A stretch of 64,000 nucleotides of DNA from the NCBI RefSeq assembly GCF_030232585.1, contig NZ_JASPJX010000012.1:1-64000 (forward strand), given 5' to 3'. This stretch comes from Corynebacterium sp. MSK008. Its GTDB lineage: Bacteria; Actinomycetota; Actinomycetes; Mycobacteriales; Mycobacteriaceae. A program made the position numbers and the translations under genes. The notes beneath the pieces were generated by a model. That model searched no databases. It saw only the letters and a program-made list of their open reading frames with translations, and was not told where the DNA came from. Each line of letters starts with the position of its first letter. Position 1 is the first letter of the stretch. Below, piece after piece: positions 48,564 to 58,184 of this stretch.

Positions 48564-50141
48564 CTAATTCTCCTCAGTTTTACGCTGTTGTTCTCCGGTA
48601 GGAGCATACCCGCGCCCACTTCGGCGCGCGGACACGGCTGCGGCAAGCATCAGCGCTGCACCGGCGGCGACGAGCAGCCACTCCAGAATCTGCCCGAACC
48701 GCACCGCGGGCGTGGTGCCGGTGCGCAGCGGAAGCGTCTCCATTAAGTGCGCAGGTTCGAAGATCTCCGTCTGCTGGGAGACGTGCCCGTCCGGGTGCAC
48801 GATCGCGGAGACACCCGAGGTGGCAACGACAACCACTGCCCTGTCGTTTTCGATCGCGCGCATCCGGCTCATCGCCAGCTGCTGATACGTCATGTCCGTG
48901 AACCCGAAGGTGGCGTTGTTCGTCGGCGTGGACAGGATCTGGGCGCCGCCGCGCACCGCCATGCGGTACGCCTGGTCCTCCGCGACCTCGTAGCAGGTGG
49001 CCACGCCAACCGGGATGCCGCCCATGTGCACCACGCCGTTGTCGCTTCCGGGCTTGAAGTCGCCCGCCAAGTCCACCAGGTCGGAGAAGTTGCGGAAGAA
49101 ATCGCGCATGGGCATGTACTCGCCGAACGGCTGCAGGAAGCGCTTGTCGTGGCGCTCCCCCGGCCCTGTTTCCGGATCGAAGACCACCATGGTGTTGCGC
49201 GCGCCGACCTCGTCGCGCGTGAGCGTGCCAACAAGCAAGGGCGTATCGACGCCGCGCACCGCCGCACCCACCAGCGCCTCGGCCTCCGCGTCGACGAACG
49301 GGTTGACGTCGGAGGCGTTTTCCGGCCAGAACACCATGTCCAGTTCCTCGCCGGATTCCGCGGCCGCTTCCGCGAGCCGGAGCGTCTCGTTGACGTGGTT
49401 GCTCAGCACCGCCCGCCGCTGCTCGTTGAAGTCCAGGCCCATGCGAGGCACGTTGCCCTGCACGGCCCCAACGCGGGCCTGATCGACGGTGGAGCTGTCC
49501 TTGCCGACGCCGAGGTTGGCGATCAGCCCGGCGGCCAGCGGCAAGATGATGGCGGCGACGGCGGGGCGGCGCGACGTGGCGTCGAGAAGCGAGATGCACC
49601 CGACTGCGAGAAACACGGTGGCGACGGTGACCAGCGCGGGTCCACCCCAGGCCGACAGCGCGGCGAGCGGGCCGTTGATCTGCCCCCACGCCAGGCGCAC
49701 CCACGCGAAGCCGCCGAAGGGCCACGAGGAGCGCACGAACTCGACCGCCAGGTAGACCAGCGGGAACGCGAACGCGCCGTAGCGTAAGCGGGCCACCAGC
49801 ACACCGAACGCGCCGGTGGCCAGCGCGTAGAGCGCCATGGTGATTGCCAGCGCGACATACGGCATGGCGCCGACGAACTCGCCCACCCACGGCAGCAGGA
49901 ACAGGTAGCAAAACAGGCCGTGGGTGAACCCGATCAGAGCGCCGAAACGTACGGACGGGCGCTCCTGCGCCTCCCCCGCCATCCCCAGTGCCGCAGTGGC
50001 GCGCCTAGGCCACGGCATGAGCGTGAACCACAGCAGTGCAATGCCGAGGACTGCGGCCCACCAGTGGCCGATCGGCTCGTACGAGAGGTAGACCAGCCAG
50101 CCGGAGAAGGCGGCGAGTCCGAAACGGAGAAACGCCGGCAT
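48564..50141 (-). CDS. lnt: Apolipoprotein N-acyltransferase
   Basis: This 525-residue integral membrane enzyme N-acylates lipoproteins. Six or so membrane helices occupy residues 1-195, and a nitrilase-type periplasmic domain spans about 215-480. The catalytic triad is Glu in FWPENASD, Lys in KRFLQPFGEYMP and Cys in GVATCYEV. A final helix ends the chain. In mycobacteria this domain is fused to Ppm1; here the two are separate adjacent genes. The ATG at 50141 follows the fxsA stop directly. Confidence 0.93.
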   Translation of the reverse strand: MPAFLRFGLAAFSGWLVYLSYEPIGHWWAAVLGIALLWFTLMPWPRRATAALGMAGEAQERPSVRFGALIGFTHGLFCYLFLLPWVGEFVGAMPYVALAITMALYALATGAFGVLVARLRYGAFAFPLVYLAVEFVRSSWPFGGFAWVRLAWGQINGPLAALSAWGGPALVTVATVFLAVGCISLLDATSRRPAVAAIILPLAAGLIANLGVGKDSSTVDQARVGAVQGNVPRMGLDFNEQRRAVLSNHVNETLRLAEAAAESGEELDMVFWPENASDVNPFVDAEAEALVGAAVRGVDTPLLVGTLTRDEVGARNTMVVFDPETGPGERHDKRFLQPFGEYMPMRDFFRNFSDLVDLAGDFKPGSDNGVVHMGGIPVGVATCYEVAEDQAYRMAVRGGAQILSTPTNNATFGFTDMTYQQLAMSRMRAIENDRAVVVVATSGVSAIVHPDGHVSQQTEIFEPAHLMETLPLRTGTTPAVRFGQILEWLLVAAGAALMLAAAVSARRSGRGYAPTGEQQRKTEEN

Positions 50142-50681
50142 TTAGCGCGCCCCGCCGGTGCTGTCGCCTGGGTCTTGTGGGCGCTCGTGGCTGTCCATGC
50201 GGTACCACTGCTCCAGCTCGTCGGCGTCGATGACCGGCTCCTGCGGCTTTTCGCCGCCCGGCTGGTTGAAAGAGCCGTAGCTGGTTTGGAACTGCCCCAT
50301 CGGTGTGGCGTCGTAGACACGCACGCCGAGGTTCTCCACCGCGGCGCGCGCCCGCTTGGTCATGGTCTTGCGGATCAACGCGCGCGTCGGCCCGAACACC
50401 AGCGGCAGGCCGATCAGGGAGGTGACAAAGCCGGGGATGACGGAAAGCGTCCAGCCGCCGATGAGCAGCGCGGAATCGCCCGCGAGCTTGCCCACGCTGG
50501 AGCGGCCGTGCGCGGCCTGCAGCAGCGAGTTGCGCAGCGCCATGCTGGCTGCGGCGCCGCCGGCGATCATGAGCACGAAAATCGCCAGAAGCGCCCAGCC
50601 CACACCGATGGCCTTCGCCACCAGGAAAAACGCGAGCGCTTCGACGAGGAAGTATGCGAGAAGAGGAATCGGCATGGCCAC
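50142..50681 (-). CDS. fxsA: FxsA-family membrane protein
   Basis: This 179-residue inner-membrane protein has three to four hydrophobic segments (residues 4-25, 28-48, 73-95) and a cytoplasmic hydrophilic tail (about 110-179). E. coli FxsA relieves F-plasmid exclusion of phage T7; its cellular role is unknown. The gene precedes lnt without a gap and is part of the fxsA-lnt-ppm1 unit seen across Corynebacteriales. Confidence 0.88.
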   Translation of the reverse strand: MAMPIPLLAYFLVEALAFFLVAKAIGVGWALLAIFVLMIAGGAAASMALRNSLLQAAHGRSSVGKLAGDSALLIGGWTLSVIPGFVTSLIGLPLVFGPTRALIRKTMTKRARAAVENLGVRVYDATPMGQFQTSYGSFNQPGGEKPQEPVIDADELEQWYRMDSHERPQDPGDSTGGAR

Positions 50682-50702
50682 GAGGGTACCTGGGCTCGGC
50701 CG

Positions 50703-51449
50703 CTACCTCGGCATGTGCCTCCACACCGGCCGCGGCACGACGCGCATGATGGCTGCGAGGACGGCCAGGCGCCGCGGAATCCACACCGTGGCGCTCTTGC
50801 CCCGCGCCGCGGCGTCCACCACCGCGTCGGCGACAACGTCCGGGGTCACCGACATCACCGCCGGTTTCATCCCTTCCGTCATGGACCCGATGACGAAGCC
50901 CGGACGCGCAAGGATGAGGTTGAGGCCTGTGCCGTGCAGCCGGTCCATCAGGCCCTGGCAGAACGCGTCCAGGCCCGCCTTGGTGGAGCCGTAGACGTAG
51001 TTGGCGCGGCGCGCCCGCCACCCCGCTATGGACGAAAAGGCATAGATCTCGCCGCGCGTCATTTCGTCGGCGAGCACCGTGAGCATGCTCACCTGCGCGA
51101 GGTAGTCCACTGTGGCGATGCGGGCGGCCTCGAGCTCGTCGCGCTCTGCGAGCTCCTGGTCACCGAGGATGCCAAAGGCCACGATTGCGGTGGTCACCTC
51201 GCCCGCCTCGCGCACGATGCGCCGGTGCGACTCCACGTCGGTGGCGTCGAAGTCGAGCGCGTGCACTGCGGCGGCACCCGCGGCGAGCAAACGCTTCTCG
51301 ACGTCCTCCAGTCCCCTGCTCCCCCTGGCCGCCAACACGACCTCGCGGCCCTGACAGACGCGTTCGGCGATCTCGCCGCCGATGTCGCTGCGCGCCCCGA
51401 GCAGGAGCACAGTCCCCTGCCCTGTGGTGCTGTGTCTGGTGCTAGGCAT
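50703..51449 (-). CDS. Short-chain dehydrogenase, DprE2-like
   Basis: This 248-residue SDR has the cofactor loop LLLGARSDIGGEIA and the catalytic YGSTK (Tyr and Lys), with SSIAG supplying the Ser. It resembles DprE2-type decaprenylphosphoryl-2-keto-ribose reductases, which complete formation of the arabinose donor for the cell wall; a second dprE2 next to dprE1 may exist outside the window, so the exact role is open. The hydrophobic C-terminus (LAVLAAIMRVVPRPVW) may touch the membrane. ATG 51449 overlaps the peptidase stop. Confidence 0.78.
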   Translation of the reverse strand: MPSTRHSTTGQGTVLLLGARSDIGGEIAERVCQGREVVLAARGSRGLEDVEKRLLAAGAAAVHALDFDATDVESHRRIVREAGEVTTAIVAFGILGDQELAERDELEAARIATVDYLAQVSMLTVLADEMTRGEIYAFSSIAGWRARRANYVYGSTKAGLDAFCQGLMDRLHGTGLNLILARPGFVIGSMTEGMKPAVMSVTPDVVADAVVDAAARGKSATVWIPRRLAVLAAIMRVVPRPVWRHMPR

Positions 51450-52548
51450 CGTTAACACCTAGCGTGCGGCGGGAGCGGTTGAGCGGTTCTATACCGTCAG
51501 CAGTCATGCGCACGATGTCCTCGATGCGCATGCCCCACTTGCCCGGCACGTAGATGCCGGGCTCGATGGAAAACGCCATGCCCTCGCGCAGCACCACGTC
51601 GGAGCCGGCGATGATGAACGGCTGCTCGTGGCCGGAAAGGCCGATGCCGTGGCCGAGGCGGTGGGTGAAGTACTCGCCGAAGCCGGCGTCTGCGATGACC
51701 TCGCGCGCAGCGGCGTCGAGCTCGCCGGCAGTGATGCCGGGTTTGGCGACAGCGCACGCGGCGTCGAACGCACGCTCAAGCACCGCGTAAGCCTCCAGGA
51801 AGTCCTCCGGTGCCTTGGCAGGCTCGCCCACCACGTGGGTGCGGGTGCAGTCGGACTGGTAGCCGGACGGCAGCGCGCCACCCAGGTCTACCACCACAGG
51901 ATCTCCCTCCTCGAGGACACGGTCGGAGAAGTCGTGGTGCGGGTTGGAACCATTGGGCCCGGAGCCGACGATGACGAACTGCACGTTCGCGTGCTCCTCC
52001 AGGATCAGCGCGTGCAGCTCGTCCGCGATCTCGCGTTCGGTACGGCCAGGTTGCAGCAGCTCAGCGGCGCGCTCGTGCACGCGGTCGATGGCGGCGCCGG
52101 CCTTCTCCAGCTCGGCGACCTCCTCGGCGTCTTTGACCATGAAAAGTTCCGCCACCGCGTCGGATGCGAGCTCGGTCTCCGGCAGCAGCGCCTGCAGCGC
52201 AAAGACGTGGTCCGCGGTCAGCGACGACCCCAGTCCCACGGTGCCTTCGCCGAGTTTATCTGCGACTAGCTGGTACGGGTTTTCCCCGTCGCGCCAGCCG
52301 ACCACCTCGACGTCTGCTACGCCGTCCAGTCCCAGCGACTGGATGTCCGTCACCGGTGCCACCACGGTGGTGCCGCCAGGCGCGATCACCAGCGCGGTGA
52401 GCCGCTCGTGCGAGGAAGTCCAGGAACCGGTGAGGTAGGCGAACTCGGCGCCAGTGCCGATCACCAAACCACCCAGACCGCGCTGTTTAACCAACTCGAC
52501 AGCTTCCTGGCGGCGTGCGGTGTACGTATCAGAGTCGAATGCAGTCAT
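51442..52548 (-). CDS. Xaa-Pro aminopeptidase/dipeptidase (M24B)
   Basis: This 368-residue metallopeptidase has a creatinase-like N-terminal domain (1-135) and a pita-bread catalytic domain. The metal ligands are visible as Asp in VVDLGGALP and SDCTRT, His in HRLGHGIG, and Glu in SIEPGIYV plus a final Glu in MRIEDIV. It removes N-terminal residues preceding Pro. ATG 52548 was chosen because TACCAT (52556-52561, minus) lies 7 nt upstream. It is divergent from the protease gene. Confidence 0.9.
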   Translation of the reverse strand: MTAFDSDTYTARRQEAVELVKQRGLGGLVIGTGAEFAYLTGSWTSSHERLTALVIAPGGTTVVAPVTDIQSLGLDGVADVEVVGWRDGENPYQLVADKLGEGTVGLGSSLTADHVFALQALLPETELASDAVAELFMVKDAEEVAELEKAGAAIDRVHERAAELLQPGRTEREIADELHALILEEHANVQFVIVGSGPNGSNPHHDFSDRVLEEGDPVVVDLGGALPSGYQSDCTRTHVVGEPAKAPEDFLEAYAVLERAFDAACAVAKPGITAGELDAAAREVIADAGFGEYFTHRLGHGIGLSGHEQPFIIAGSDVVLREGMAFSIEPGIYVPGKWGMRIEDIVRMTADGIEPLNRSRRTLGVNDA

Positions 52549-52555
52549 GTGCGCC

Positions 52556-52573
52556 ATGGTAGATCGCTAGCAT
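52556..52573. promoter_or_regulatory. Back-to-back -10 boxes for peptidase and protease genes
   Basis: TACCAT on the minus strand (52556-52561) and TAGCAT on the plus strand (52568-52573) each lie 7 nt before a start codon. The whole divergent promoter fits in 32 bp between the two genes. Confidence 0.6.
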
Positions 52574-52580
52574 CGTGGGA

Positions 52581-53150
52581 GTGTTGCCTGCCCTGAACCG
52601 CTCCGTCGCCCGCCTTAGCGCTCCGGGCGGCGGCTACTGCTCGGGCGCGCTCATCGCCGCCGACATCGTGCTCACCTGCGCGCACTTCTTCCGTGAGCGC
52701 CCGTCTACGGGTGTGCGGGTGCGTATCGACGGCTCCGTGTTCCCCGTCGACAGCCTCCACATCGTGCCCGGCACAGATGTCGCGCTGGTTCGTCTGCCCG
52801 AGAGGATCGATGCCACTCCCCTCGTGCTCGGGCCGTCGCCGCGCCTGTTCGCCCGTACGCTCACCCTCGGGTTCGGCGGGCAAGCCCGCAGTCTCCAGGC
52901 ACGGCCGGGTGTGTACCTGGGTACGCTTCCGGTGTCCTGGTCCAGAAAGCGCGTGACCCAGGTGAGGCCCGCTGGCTTGGTGTACGCCAACCCGCCTGCG
53001 GTGAAGGGCGATTCCGGCGGCCCTGTGCTGGTCGGCGGCAAGGTTATCGGGGTCCAATCGCTCATCCTGGATCCGAAAGGCACGAACCTGCGCATCGCCA
53101 CCGTCTCGCTGTGGCCGCGGGGCCTGGCGCAGCCTCTGCGGGTGCTTTAG
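52581..53150 (+). CDS. Trypsin-like serine protease without signal peptide
   Basis: This 189-residue chymotrypsin-fold protease has an intact triad: His in LTCAHFF, Asp in GTDVALVRL and Ser in KGDSGGPVL. The two Cys (in YCSGAL and LTCAHF) are placed to form the disulfide next to the catalytic His. No signal peptide or membrane helix is visible with GTG 52581 or GTG 52575, although most relatives are secreted. TAGCAT 7 nt before GTG 52581 supports that start. The 3' end overlaps helY by 4 nt. Confidence 0.85.
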   Translation: MLPALNRSVARLSAPGGGYCSGALIAADIVLTCAHFFRERPSTGVRVRIDGSVFPVDSLHIVPGTDVALVRLPERIDATPLVLGPSPRLFARTLTLGFGGQARSLQARPGVYLGTLPVSWSRKRVTQVRPAGLVYANPPAVKGDSGGPVLVGGKVIGVQSLILDPKGTNLRIATVSLWPRGLAQPLRVL

Positions 53151-55909
53151 TTGCCGATGGCCACCACGCCGCGGCGGATCGCGTCCACGGCTCGGTTGGC
53201 GTTGTCCCGGATCTGGTCTGAGTAGCCGGTCTTCTTGATCTGCTCCAACAGGTCTATCACCTGGCGGCACCAGCGCACGAAGTCGCCGGGGGTGAGCTCC
53301 GCGCCCGACTCCGCAGCGGCGGCCAGCGCGTATCCCAGCGGTGCTCCGGCGGTCCACTGGTGGATGGACAGGCAGAACCCGGGATCCGGCAGGCGGGTTG
53401 CGGGCAGGTTGTGACGCTGCTCGTCGGCAACCAGCTCGCCGTAGATGCGCATCGTCTCGTTCATCGCGTCGGCCATGGCGTCGGTGGCGGCTTCGGGGCT
53501 GCCGCCTGTGGCGCGGCGGTTCTCAAACACCACCATGGAGGCCACACCGGCCAGCTCGGCCGGATCCAGCTCGTCCCAGATCCCGCGCTTGAGGCACTGC
53601 GCCACCAACAGGTCGGAGACGTTGTGGATACGCGACAGACGCTCGCCTTCGTCGGTGACCTGCGGTTCGCCGTCGATAAGCTCAACGTAATCCATCTCCG
53701 TGAGCAACCCGATGATGCGCTCGAACGTGCGGCCCAGCGAATCGGTGGAGGTATCCACGCGGCGCTCCAGCTTGGCAAGCGTGCGCTCCTCGCGCACGAT
53801 TTCCTCGGCGGTGCGCGCCAGAATCTCCCTATCCGCCGCGGGCCAGTCGTGCACCGGATGGTTACGAATGGCCTCACGCAGCGCGGTGACCTTCTTGTTC
53901 GGCCGCACCCGGGACTGCTCGCGCAGGCGTTTCGGTGCGTTGAAGTGGCCCCGGTGCAGAAGTGACGCAACTTTGCGGGCGTGGCGGCGCGGCTGGTCCT
54001 GCATGTGGCGCGGCACCTTGATGCGCCCCACTACCAACGGCGGGTTCTTAAACGCGGCGGCGTCGATGCGCCCCGACCAGCCGCGCTCCGTGGTCACCCA
54101 GGGGCGCGGGTCGTGCGGCTTGCCCGCGGGCTGCACCACGGCGGCAAGCTCCGGCTTGCGCTTGCTGGGCAGTGCGATGACCTGCCCCACCTGCAGCGCG
54201 CCGAGGATCTTGATGGTCTCTGCGTGGCGGCTGTCCAGGTGGTCGCGCCGTGCCTGTTTTTCCTCCTCAGACAGGTCCCGGCGCAGCTGCGAGTACTCGA
54301 CCAGCTCGGCGGCTGCGTCGTCGCTAGGCGGAGCGAACGCGGAGATGTCGCGCTCGAGCTTGGTGCGCAGCGAGCGCACTTTCTGCTGGAGGCGCTCAAT
54401 GTCGCGCACCTCGCCAACAACGGAGCGGTCCGTTTGGAACTGGGCGAAGGACTGCTCGATCAGACGGATGGAGTCGTCGAAGCCGTTCATGGCCAGCATG
54501 TTGATGGCCATGTTGTAGCCGGGCTGGAACTGGGAGATCAGCGGGTACGTGCGCGTCGACGCTAACCCCGCCACCTGGTGCGGATCCATCGCAGGAGCCC
54601 ATTGCACAACGGCGTTGCCAATGTGGTCAATCCCGCGGCGGCCGGCGCGCCCGGTGAGCTGGGTGTACTGGCCCGGGGTGAGGTCCACATGGGCCTCACC
54701 GTTGAACTTGACCATCTTCTCCAGCACCACGGTGCGAGCCGGCATGTTAATGCCGAGCGCCAGCGTCTCGGTGGCGAAGACGACCTTGACCAAGCCGCGG
54801 ACGAACAACTGCTCCACGATGTGCTTGAACGCGGGCAGAAGGCCTGCGTGGTGGGCGGCGAACCCGCGCATCCAGGCGGTGCGCACCTGGCGGAAGTTCA
54901 GCACCTCCAGGTCCTCCTCGGGGATGCCGTCCACACCTTCGTCGATGATCTGCTCGATCTCGGCGCGCTCCTCGGCCGTGGTCAGTTCCTTGCGGGAGCG
55001 CAGGCACTGGAACAGCGCGCCGTCGCAGCCCGCGCGGGAGAAGATGAACACGATCGCAGGCAGCATGTCCTGGCCCTGGAGTGCGGAGACAACCTCGGGT
55101 CGGCCGACGGGGCGCACCTTGTCCTGGCCGCGCGAGCGTCCGCTACGCGAGCGGGAACGAAACCCCCTCCCCTCCTCGAAGTCGCGTCGGCCCTCGTCGG
55201 AGGAGCCCGCCTCGATGCGTTCGATGGCGTGCTCGAGGCTGCGGTTGACCCGCCCGCCGGTGCCCGGTTCGAACAGCGGGAACATCTTGCGGCCGACCAT
55301 CATGTACTGGCTCAGCGGCACCGGGCGGTGTTCCGAGACGATGACCTCGGTGTCACCGCGCACCGCGTCGAGCCACTCGCCGAACTCCTCGGAGTTGGAC
55401 ACGGTGGCGGACAGGCCGATCAGGCTCACGGAATCGTCGAGGTTGAGGATGATCTCCTCCCACACCGCACCGCGGTCGCGGTCCGCCAGGTAGTGGATCT
55501 CGTCCATTACCACGTGCGTGAGCCGGTCCAGCTGGGGCGACTCCGCGTACAGCATGTTGCGTAAGACCTCGGTGGTCATTACCACGATCTCGGCGGAGCC
55601 GTTGATGCTGGTGTCGCCGGTAAGCAGACCTACCGCATCTTCGCCGTGCTCGGCGACTAAGTCGTGGTACTTCTGGTTGCTCAGCGCCTTAATCGGCGTG
55701 GTGTAGAAGCACTTCGTGCCGCGGTGCAGGGCGAGCGCGACAGCGAACTCGCCGACGATAGTTTTGCCCGAACCGGTGGGCGCGCACACCAGCACGCCGC
55801 GGTCCTGCTCCACCGCCTGGCAGGCCTGGAGCTGGAAGTCGTCGAGGGCAAACGGCTTCGCCTCGGCGAACTCCCGCAGAAACGAAGTACCAGGATCGGG
55901 GGAAAGCAT
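53147..55909 (-). CDS. helY: Ski2/Mtr4-like superfamily 2 RNA helicase HelY
   Basis: This 920-residue helicase has Walker A APTGSGKT (about residues 38-45), the DEIH box VVMDEIHYLADRDRG, SATV, FIFSRAGCDGA and QLTGRAGRRGID. A long middle region and a C-terminal DSHCT domain (about 750-920) complete the Mtr4 architecture. It is probably an RNA helicase. The order tatA-tatC-helY is conserved in mycobacteria. TACTGT 7-8 nt before ATG 55909 suggests a leaderless start. Confidence 0.92.
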   Translation of the reverse strand: MLSPDPGTSFLREFAEAKPFALDDFQLQACQAVEQDRGVLVCAPTGSGKTIVGEFAVALALHRGTKCFYTTPIKALSNQKYHDLVAEHGEDAVGLLTGDTSINGSAEIVVMTTEVLRNMLYAESPQLDRLTHVVMDEIHYLADRDRGAVWEEIILNLDDSVSLIGLSATVSNSEEFGEWLDAVRGDTEVIVSEHRPVPLSQYMMVGRKMFPLFEPGTGGRVNRSLEHAIERIEAGSSDEGRRDFEEGRGFRSRSRSGRSRGQDKVRPVGRPEVVSALQGQDMLPAIVFIFSRAGCDGALFQCLRSRKELTTAEERAEIEQIIDEGVDGIPEEDLEVLNFRQVRTAWMRGFAAHHAGLLPAFKHIVEQLFVRGLVKVVFATETLALGINMPARTVVLEKMVKFNGEAHVDLTPGQYTQLTGRAGRRGIDHIGNAVVQWAPAMDPHQVAGLASTRTYPLISQFQPGYNMAINMLAMNGFDDSIRLIEQSFAQFQTDRSVVGEVRDIERLQQKVRSLRTKLERDISAFAPPSDDAAAELVEYSQLRRDLSEEEKQARRDHLDSRHAETIKILGALQVGQVIALPSKRKPELAAVVQPAGKPHDPRPWVTTERGWSGRIDAAAFKNPPLVVGRIKVPRHMQDQPRRHARKVASLLHRGHFNAPKRLREQSRVRPNKKVTALREAIRNHPVHDWPAADREILARTAEEIVREERTLAKLERRVDTSTDSLGRTFERIIGLLTEMDYVELIDGEPQVTDEGERLSRIHNVSDLLVAQCLKRGIWDELDPAELAGVASMVVFENRRATGGSPEAATDAMADAMNETMRIYGELVADEQRHNLPATRLPDPGFCLSIHQWTAGAPLGYALAAAAESGAELTPGDFVRWCRQVIDLLEQIKKTGYSDQIRDNANRAVDAIRRGVVAIGN

Positions 55910-55914
55910 GCCCC

Positions 55915-56925
55915 CTACAGTACGTCCCGGAAATCTGCTCCGCCCGCGTAGCCCCGCGGCGGGATGTTCTGCTGGCGCTCGGGCGCGCGTTTGATCGGTG
56001 CCGGACGCTCGATCGGTTCTGCACCGATGCTGCTGGCGGGACCGATGGACGTCGGCGCTTCAATCGGGCCGGAGGCTTCCTCATCGTCCAGATCCATCCA
56101 GTCGGGGCGTTCGCGCTTTTTCTTGCGGTCGTTCCAACGACAGAACTGAAAGGCCATCTCCACCAGCAGGCAGATGGAGATCGCCAGCGCCACCATGGAA
56201 AACGGGTCCTGTCCCGGCGTCATCACCGCAGCAAAAATGAAAATGCCCACGATGATCACGCGCCGTTTGCCTTTGACATGCTCGTAACGCAGCACGCCCA
56301 ACAGGTTGAGCATGATGATGATCAGCGGTACTTCGAAGCTGACGCCGAAGATGACGACGAGCGCGAGGAGGAAGTTGTAGTACTCCCCGCCTGTCAGCGC
56401 GGCGACCTGGAACTCGCTGCCGATGGTCATCAGCACGTACAAACCCTGATCCAGCACAAAGTACGCCAGCAGCGCGCCGGAGACGAACAGCACTACCGCG
56501 ATGGTGACGAAGATAAACGTGTAGCGGCGCTCGTTTTTGTGCAGGCCCGGGGTGATGAAGTTCCAGATCTGCATCAGCCACACCGGCGATGCGAGTACGA
56601 GCCCGGCGAGCGCGCCGACTTTCAGGCGCAGCATGAACATCTCAAACGGGTTGGTAGCCAGGAGTCGGCATTCGCCGTCGCCGGTGAAATCCGCCCGGAG
56701 CTCGGACGGCAGGTTGCAGTAGGGGCCGCGGATGATCTCGCCGAGCGGCATCGTGCGCGGCGGGGCGGTCTGGTACCAGATGAACCCGATGATGGTGCCG
56801 ACCACGATGGCGGCGAGCGAGATGATGACGCGGCGGCGCAGCTCCTGGAGGTGCTCCACCAGCGACATCTCACCGGTCGGGTTCTTCTGCTTCTTCGGCC
56901 TCTTGGGGGGTTTCGTACGTGCCAT
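55915..56925 (-). CDS. tatC: Sec-independent translocase subunit TatC
   Basis: This 336-residue six-helix membrane protein recognises twin-arginine signal peptides together with TatB and forms the translocase with TatA. Family marks are SLVEHLQELRRRVIISL at the start, FEMFMLRLKVGALAGLV and FGVSFEVPLII. A cytoplasmic C-terminal tail of about 75 residues is rich in Pro and acidic residues (GPIEAPTSIGPASSIG), longer than in E. coli. It follows tatA by 9 nt. Confidence 0.95.
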   Translation of the reverse strand: MARTKPPKRPKKQKNPTGEMSLVEHLQELRRRVIISLAAIVVGTIIGFIWYQTAPPRTMPLGEIIRGPYCNLPSELRADFTGDGECRLLATNPFEMFMLRLKVGALAGLVLASPVWLMQIWNFITPGLHKNERRYTFIFVTIAVVLFVSGALLAYFVLDQGLYVLMTIGSEFQVAALTGGEYYNFLLALVVIFGVSFEVPLIIIMLNLLGVLRYEHVKGKRRVIIVGIFIFAAVMTPGQDPFSMVALAISICLLVEMAFQFCRWNDRKKKRERPDWMDLDDEEASGPIEAPTSIGPASSIGAEPIERPAPIKRAPERQQNIPPRGYAGGADFRDVL

Positions 56926-56934
56926 CAGGCAGAT

Positions 56935-57198
56935 TTAGCGAGGGTTGTTCTCCGGACGCTCCCAGAAGTCCGCCTCCTGGGCGGCGCTACGGGTCTCCTG
57001 CGCTGGTGCAGCGTCGATCTGACGCTGCTGCGACGGGGCTTGCGCCTCGTCTTCGTTGCGCATCTCCTTGACCTCGGACTTGAAGATGCGTGCGGAGCGA
57101 CCCATGGAACGCGCCAAGTCCGGCAGCTTGTTCGCGCCGAACAGCAGCAGCACGAGGAAGATGACGATGATGAGCTCGGTCCATCCAATATTTGGCAT
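56935..57198 (-). CDS. tatA: Sec-independent translocase subunit TatA
   Basis: This 87-residue protein has one membrane helix ([20 protein letters not shown], residues 7-26), the conserved Phe-Gly hinge and an amphipathic helix with [21 protein letters not shown] hydrophilic tail follows. ATG 57198 is preceded by AAAGGA at the right distance. It forms the protein-conducting ring of the Tat system. Confidence 0.95.
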   Translation of the reverse strand: MPNIGWTELIIVIFLVLLLFGANKLPDLARSMGRSARIFKSEVKEMRNEDEAQAPSQQRQIDAAPAQETRSAAQEADFWERPENNPR

Positions 57199-57233
57199 GG
57201 GTTGTCCTTTCCGAAAACGGTCTAACGCGCAGA

Positions 57234-58184
57234 TTAGTCTAACGCTTCGAGTGCGCGTTGCACGCGGGACATGGCTTCGCCGGCGAGACCTGCGGGTGCG
57301 ACGATGCGCACCCGGTCCGCCTGGCTTAGGCAGAAGCGCACCAGCCAGTCCTCGCTGCCGTAGCGCATTGTGGCGGGGATCCACTGTCCTGGCGATTCAG
57401 CGTCTTCCGGAGTTTCTTCTAGCTCGATCTCCCAGTAGTCCGCCAGCCACGTGGCTTCCGGGTGGATCAGCAATTTCGCTTGTGCTCGGTCAGCCATGCC
57501 GAACGGGTCTGCGGGATCGAAGTCGGTGTCGAAGTCGGTGCCGGGGGTCTCCGAAGGAACGTCGAGAAGCTCGGCGTGTTGAATCCTGTCCAACCGGAAC
57601 GTACGCATCTCTCCGTGCTGCGCGGCGTGGAGGTAGGTGGAGCCGGACTGGTGGAACAAGCTCGCGGGATCGACCTCGCGCTCGGTGACGGCATCAGAGG
57701 ACGCCGAGTAGTACGTGATGCGCAGCTTGCGCTTGGTCGCAAGCGCTTCTGCGACGGTGCCGGCAACGCCCGCCTCACCGGTGTGCTCCGCGTCGCCCAC
57801 CGCCTGCGACTTGGTTACTGCGCGAATTTTTTCAGCGGCGGTGCGCACGGCGCGGCCGTCCACAAGCCCCGGCATTGTTTCCAGGGAATCCAGCAGGATC
57901 AACAGCGCGCTGGCTTCCGCGGGCGACAGGCGCAGCGGCGTGGTCATCCCCTGGTCGTCTTTGATGTTGACGCCCTTCCAGGAGTACTCCAAGTCGATCA
58001 TCTCGCCCGGCCCGGTGCCCACGCCGGAGAGAAACAGCAGCTCGAAATCGTCGCGCACCTGCATCGGGTCCGCGCCCAGGTCGCGGGCGATCTCCATCGG
58101 GGTCAGCCCCGGGTGGTTCGAGGAATAGGCCAGCAGGTTGAGCAGGCGCACCACGCGCTCTTGGCGCTTGAAGTCCACAGCCAT
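57234..58184 (-). CDS. pafC: WYL-domain regulator PafC
   Basis: This 316-residue protein has an N-terminal winged helix ([28 protein letters not shown]), a WYL domain (about 150-215; [31 protein letters not shown]) and a WCX C-terminal extension. With PafB it forms the transcription activator of the LexA/RecA-independent DNA-damage response in mycobacteria. The ATG overlaps the pafB stop in TGATG, so the pair is co-translated. Confidence 0.92.
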   Translation of the reverse strand: MAVDFKRQERVVRLLNLLAYSSNHPGLTPMEIARDLGADPMQVRDDFELLFLSGVGTGPGEMIDLEYSWKGVNIKDDQGMTTPLRLSPAEASALLILLDSLETMPGLVDGRAVRTAAEKIRAVTKSQAVGDAEHTGEAGVAGTVAEALATKRKLRITYYSASSDAVTEREVDPASLFHQSGSTYLHAAQHGEMRTFRLDRIQHAELLDVPSETPGTDFDTDFDPADPFGMADRAQAKLLIHPEATWLADYWEIELEETPEDAESPGQWIPATMRYGSEDWLVRFCLSQADRVRIVAPAGLAGEAMSRVQRALEALD

